Shown here piece by piece: positions 61,629 through 64,000 of a DNA stretch of 64,000 nucleotides. Origin of the DNA: JANQNX01 sp965601665. GTDB lineage: Bacteria > Pseudomonadota > Gammaproteobacteria > Eutrophobiales > Eutrophobiaceae. The stretch is taken from positions 124,001-188,000 of the forward strand of contig OZ271833.1 in the NCBI GenBank assembly GCA_965601665.1, given 5' to 3'. The position numbers and the translations under genes were made by a program. Below the pieces are notes generated by a model that saw only the letters and a list, made by a program, of their open reading frames with translations, ran no database searches and was not told where the DNA came from. Each line of letters begins with the position of its first letter. Positions within the stretch are counted from its first letter, which is position 1.

Positions 61629-63288
61629 GCCCTTACAGTTTTTTATCAGCTTGCTGCTTTGCCTGACTTGTGTCGCTGCGTTTGCCGCAGGCGCGCTTGA
61701 AGGTGAGGTTGAACGACAGCCAGTTAATGTCACGGCGATTGTCATGTTCTTTATATTTGTTGCTGCGACGCTTGGTATTACCTTCTGGGCAGCCCGCCGT
61801 ACCAAAAGCACAAAAGATTTTTATGCTGCCGGTGGTTCGATTACCGGTTTACAGAATGGCCTGGCCATCGCCGGCGATTTTATGTCGGCGGCTTCTTTTC
61901 TTGGTATCTCCGGCCTGGTGTTTGCCAGCGGTTTTGATGGTCTGATCTACTCCATAGGTTTCCTGGTCGGTTGGCCTATTATTTTATTTCTGCTGGCGGA
62001 GCGCTTGCGCAACCTGGGTAAATACACGTTTGCTGATGCGGTCAGTTACCGATTGAAACCGCTACCAATACGTAGCCTGTCTGCATGTGGCACGTTGGCC
62101 GTTGTATTGCTTTACCTGATTGCGCAAATGGTGGGCGCCGGTAAATTAATCCAGGTGTTGTTTGGGCTGGAGTATTACCTGGCCGTGATCATCGTTGGTA
62201 TACTGATGATTCTGTATGTCACTTTTGGCGGCATGTTGGCAACAACATGGGTGCAGATTATCAAGGCAGTACTATTATTGTTTGGCGCCAGCTTTATTGC
62301 GGCTGCTGTCATGGCGAAGATGGACTTCTCATTTGAGACACTCTTTACCACAGCAGTGACGATGCATGACAAGGGCATTGCGATCATGTCACCAGGTGGC
62401 CTGGTATCTGATCCTGTATCGGCGATTTCACTGGGCATGGCATTGATATTTGGTACCGCAGGGTTACCACATATCCTCATGCGATTCTTTACCGTGCCGG
62501 ATGCCAGGGAAGCACGCAAGTCTGTCTTCTATGCAACCGGATTTATAGGCTACTTCTATATTCTTACGTTCATCATCGGTTTCGGCGCCATCGTGATGCT
62601 GGTGAATAATCCGCAATTCCTCGACGGTTCGAGCGATGGCATTATTGGCGGTAACAACATGGCCGCGATTCATCTATCGCAGGCGGTCGGTGGTGAACTG
62701 TTCCTTGGCTTTATATCGGCAGTCGCGTTTGCAACCATACTGGCTGTTGTATCCGGACTCACGCTTTCCGGCGCTTCAGCTATCTCACATGATCTTTATG
62801 CCAGTTTGATACGACACGGTGAGGCGAACGAGGGTGAAGAAGTCAGGGTGTCACGTATTGCCACTATCTCTCTCGGTATTATTGCTATTTTCCTGGGCAT
62901 CATTTTTGAAAAACAAAACGTTGCTTACATGGTCGGTCTTGCCTTTGCGATTGCCGCCAGCGTCAATTTCCCAATCCTTTTCCTGTCGATGTACTGGCAG
63001 CGTTTAACGACACGCGGCGCATTTATCGGAGGCGGCATTGGTTTGTTGACTGCAATAACGTGCATGTTGTTCGGTCCGACAATCTGGGTCGATATCCTTG
63101 GTAATGCCGAACCGGTATTCCCCTATAAACATCCGGCCCTGTTTTCTGTGACTGCGGCCTTCATCTTCATCATTATCGTATCGAAGCTGGATAAATCAGC
63201 ATCGGCGCAGCAGGAAGCCAGTGACTTTGAAGATCAGTATGTTCGTTCGCAAACCGGGCTTGGTGCCGAGGGTGCGGTCAGTCACTGA
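61618..63288 (+). CDS. actP: Sodium:solute symporter, ActP (acetate permease) type
   Basis: Imports acetate or related short monocarboxylates with sodium. 556 residues, about 13-14 membrane spans with an N-terminal signal-like segment (ending AAFAAGAL). SSS family: TKSTKDFYAAGGSITGLQNG, GTAGLPHILMRFFTVPDARE, SGLTLSGASAISHDLYASLI. The ATG follows AGGAG directly and overlaps the DUF485 gene, as in yjcH-actP. Acetate or glyoxylate import would fit the carbon metabolism in the window. Substrate remains inferred. Confidence 0.9.
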   Translation: MQAKPLQFFISLLLCLTCVAAFAAGALEGEVERQPVNVTAIVMFFIFVAATLGITFWAARRTKSTKDFYAAGGSITGLQNGLAIAGDFMSAASFLGISGLVFASGFDGLIYSIGFLVGWPIILFLLAERLRNLGKYTFADAVSYRLKPLPIRSLSACGTLAVVLLYLIAQMVGAGKLIQVLFGLEYYLAVIIVGILMILYVTFGGMLATTWVQIIKAVLLLFGASFIAAAVMAKMDFSFETLFTTAVTMHDKGIAIMSPGGLVSDPVSAISLGMALIFGTAGLPHILMRFFTVPDAREARKSVFYATGFIGYFYILTFIIGFGAIVMLVNNPQFLDGSSDGIIGGNNMAAIHLSQAVGGELFLGFISAVAFATILAVVSGLTLSGASAISHDLYASLIRHGEANEGEEVRVSRIATISLGIIAIFLGIIFEKQNVAYMVGLAFAIAASVNFPILFLSMYWQRLTTRGAFIGGGIGLLTAITCMLFGPTIWVDILGNAEPVFPYKHPALFSVTAAFIFIIIVSKLDKSASAQQEASDFEDQYVRSQTGLGAEGAVSH

Positions 63289-63302
63289 TAAGTTAATAAA
63301 AA

Positions 63303-64000
63303 TTAAAGTGCGTTAATCGTTCGGTTAAGATGAAACTTGTTGATTAATTCCGAGGGCACCTGGAATACATCTTCAATATTTTTAACGCTCAGGGTCTCTA
63401 CGGTTTTACCTTGTTTATATAGATGGCCTCCTTTCATCAACAGGATATTATCAGTGTAATGGAGTGCAAGGTTAAGATCGTGCAACACGCATACAATAGT
63501 AAGCCCGTTTTTATCTACCAGCTTTCTTGCTAAATCCAGTATCTGATGTTGGTGCTTTATATCCAAAGCTGATGTTGGCTCATCAAGAAACAAGAGTGCA
63601 TCATCCTGCTCCCAAATCTGTGCCAGCGCCCGCGCTAACTGAACACGTTGCTGTTCTCCACCTGACAACGTAGGGAAAATCCTGTCAGACAGGTAGTTTG
63701 CATCAACCGCTTCCAACACGCTGTCGATAATTTCATTATCTGAACGCCGCATGCCATCACCATACGGGCTTCGACCCATTTGCACGATCTCCCTGACTGT
63801 AAATGGAAAACTGATTCTATTGAGTTGTGACAGCACTGATCGCATCTGCGCCAGTGTCTTTAATGGATAGCTGTGTATATTTTTATCTTTAAAAAAAACA
63901 GTTCCATTATGGTCGCGAATGCTGCCGGATAGACACTTAAGTAAGGTAGATTTACCAGCACCATTAGGTCCAAGTATTGCTGTGATCGTATTTGCCTTGA
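63303..64000 (-). CDS. hmuV: Haem ABC transporter ATP-binding protein HmuV, start outside the window
   Basis: ATPase of a haem or siderophore importer. Reading continues past the window edge: Walker A GPNGAGKST, Q-loop region, signature LSGGEQQRVQLARAL, Walker B LLFLDEPTSALD and H-loop CVLHDLNLALHY are all visible. FPFTVREIVQMGRSPYG is characteristic of the HmuV/FecE type. The N-terminus is missing because the gene runs out of the window to the right. Confidence 0.9.
   Translation of the reverse strand, partial: KANTITAILGPNGAGKSTLLKCLSGSIRDHNGTVFFKDKNIHSYPLKTLAQMRSVLSQLNRISFPFTVREIVQMGRSPYGDGMRRSDNEIIDSVLEAVDANYLSDRIFPTLSGGEQQRVQLARALAQIWEQDDALLFLDEPTSALDIKHQHQILDLARKLVDKNGLTIVCVLHDLNLALHYTDNILLMKGGHLYKQGKTVETLSVKNIEDVFQVPSELINKFHLNRTINAL

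Noticed and set aside
1..64000. CRISPR arrays, insertion sequences, transposases, integrases
   Set aside because: No regularly spaced repeats and no transposase or recombinase coding sequence seen on either strand.

Overview
The window reads as chromosomal DNA of a free-living gammaproteobacterium. The evidence is a Pseudomonas-type Fur, the order ratA-rnfH-bamE-fur ... recN-nadK-hrcA-grpE-dnaK-dnaJ-dapB, both CIRCE and sigma-32-like heat-shock control, an ssrA/smpB pair, RND efflux, and c-di-GMP enzymes. A compact set of serine-cycle genes suggests a methylotroph or an organism that assimilates glyoxylate/C1 units. No species is assigned.

Layout. (1) 1-8.0 kb: defence genes. These are the tail of a type I specificity subunit, a full HsdR, and an AAA ATPase plus subtilisin-like protease pair that matches IetAS. 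They end exactly at the 3' end of ssrA (tmRNA, minus strand), a classic integration hotspot. (2) 8.0-14.2 kb: ssrA, a diguanylate cyclase, smpB, a Ser/Thr kinase-HDOD-GAF fusion and a sodium symporter. (3) 14.2-29.7 kb: conserved housekeeping block (ratA, rnfH, bamE, fur, recN, nadK, hrcA, grpE, dnaK, dnaJ, dapB) with an RND/MFP efflux pair between fur and recN. (4) 29.7-34.3 kb: icd-aceK and metZ, the latter with a long structured leader that begins with a SAM-II-like motif. (5) 34.4-42.8 kb: sgaA-mcl-mtkA-mtkB-hprA-ppc, a serine-cycle carbon-assimilation cluster with strong hairpins inside it. (6) 43.1-44.7 kb: an AT-rich two-gene insert encoding a HipA-like kinase and an unknown partner. 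(7) 44.8-56.5 kb: accessory and stress genes (SDR, Sel1, DUF3149-like small protein, cytochrome P460, glutamine amidotransferase, NUDIX, ChaN, Slp, Nei, PAS-GGDEF-EAL, trypsin-like protease). (8) 56.5-64 kb: GFA protein, LysR, then pirin-glutathionyl-hydroquinone reductase-SDR-CDGSH (probably electrophile/quinone stress), a decayed GGDEF fragment, a DUF485/ActP-type symporter pair, and a partial haem ABC ATPase.

How the parts fit. SgaA, HprA, Ppc, MtkAB and Mcl together turn glyoxylate plus serine and bicarbonate into malyl-CoA, then acetyl-CoA and glyoxylate. Adjacent icd-aceK would let the cell throttle isocitrate dehydrogenase and send isocitrate toward glyoxylate regeneration. The least explained elements are the AT-rich kinase module, a dispersed three-hairpin repeat found after dnaJ and after ppc, and the metZ leader.
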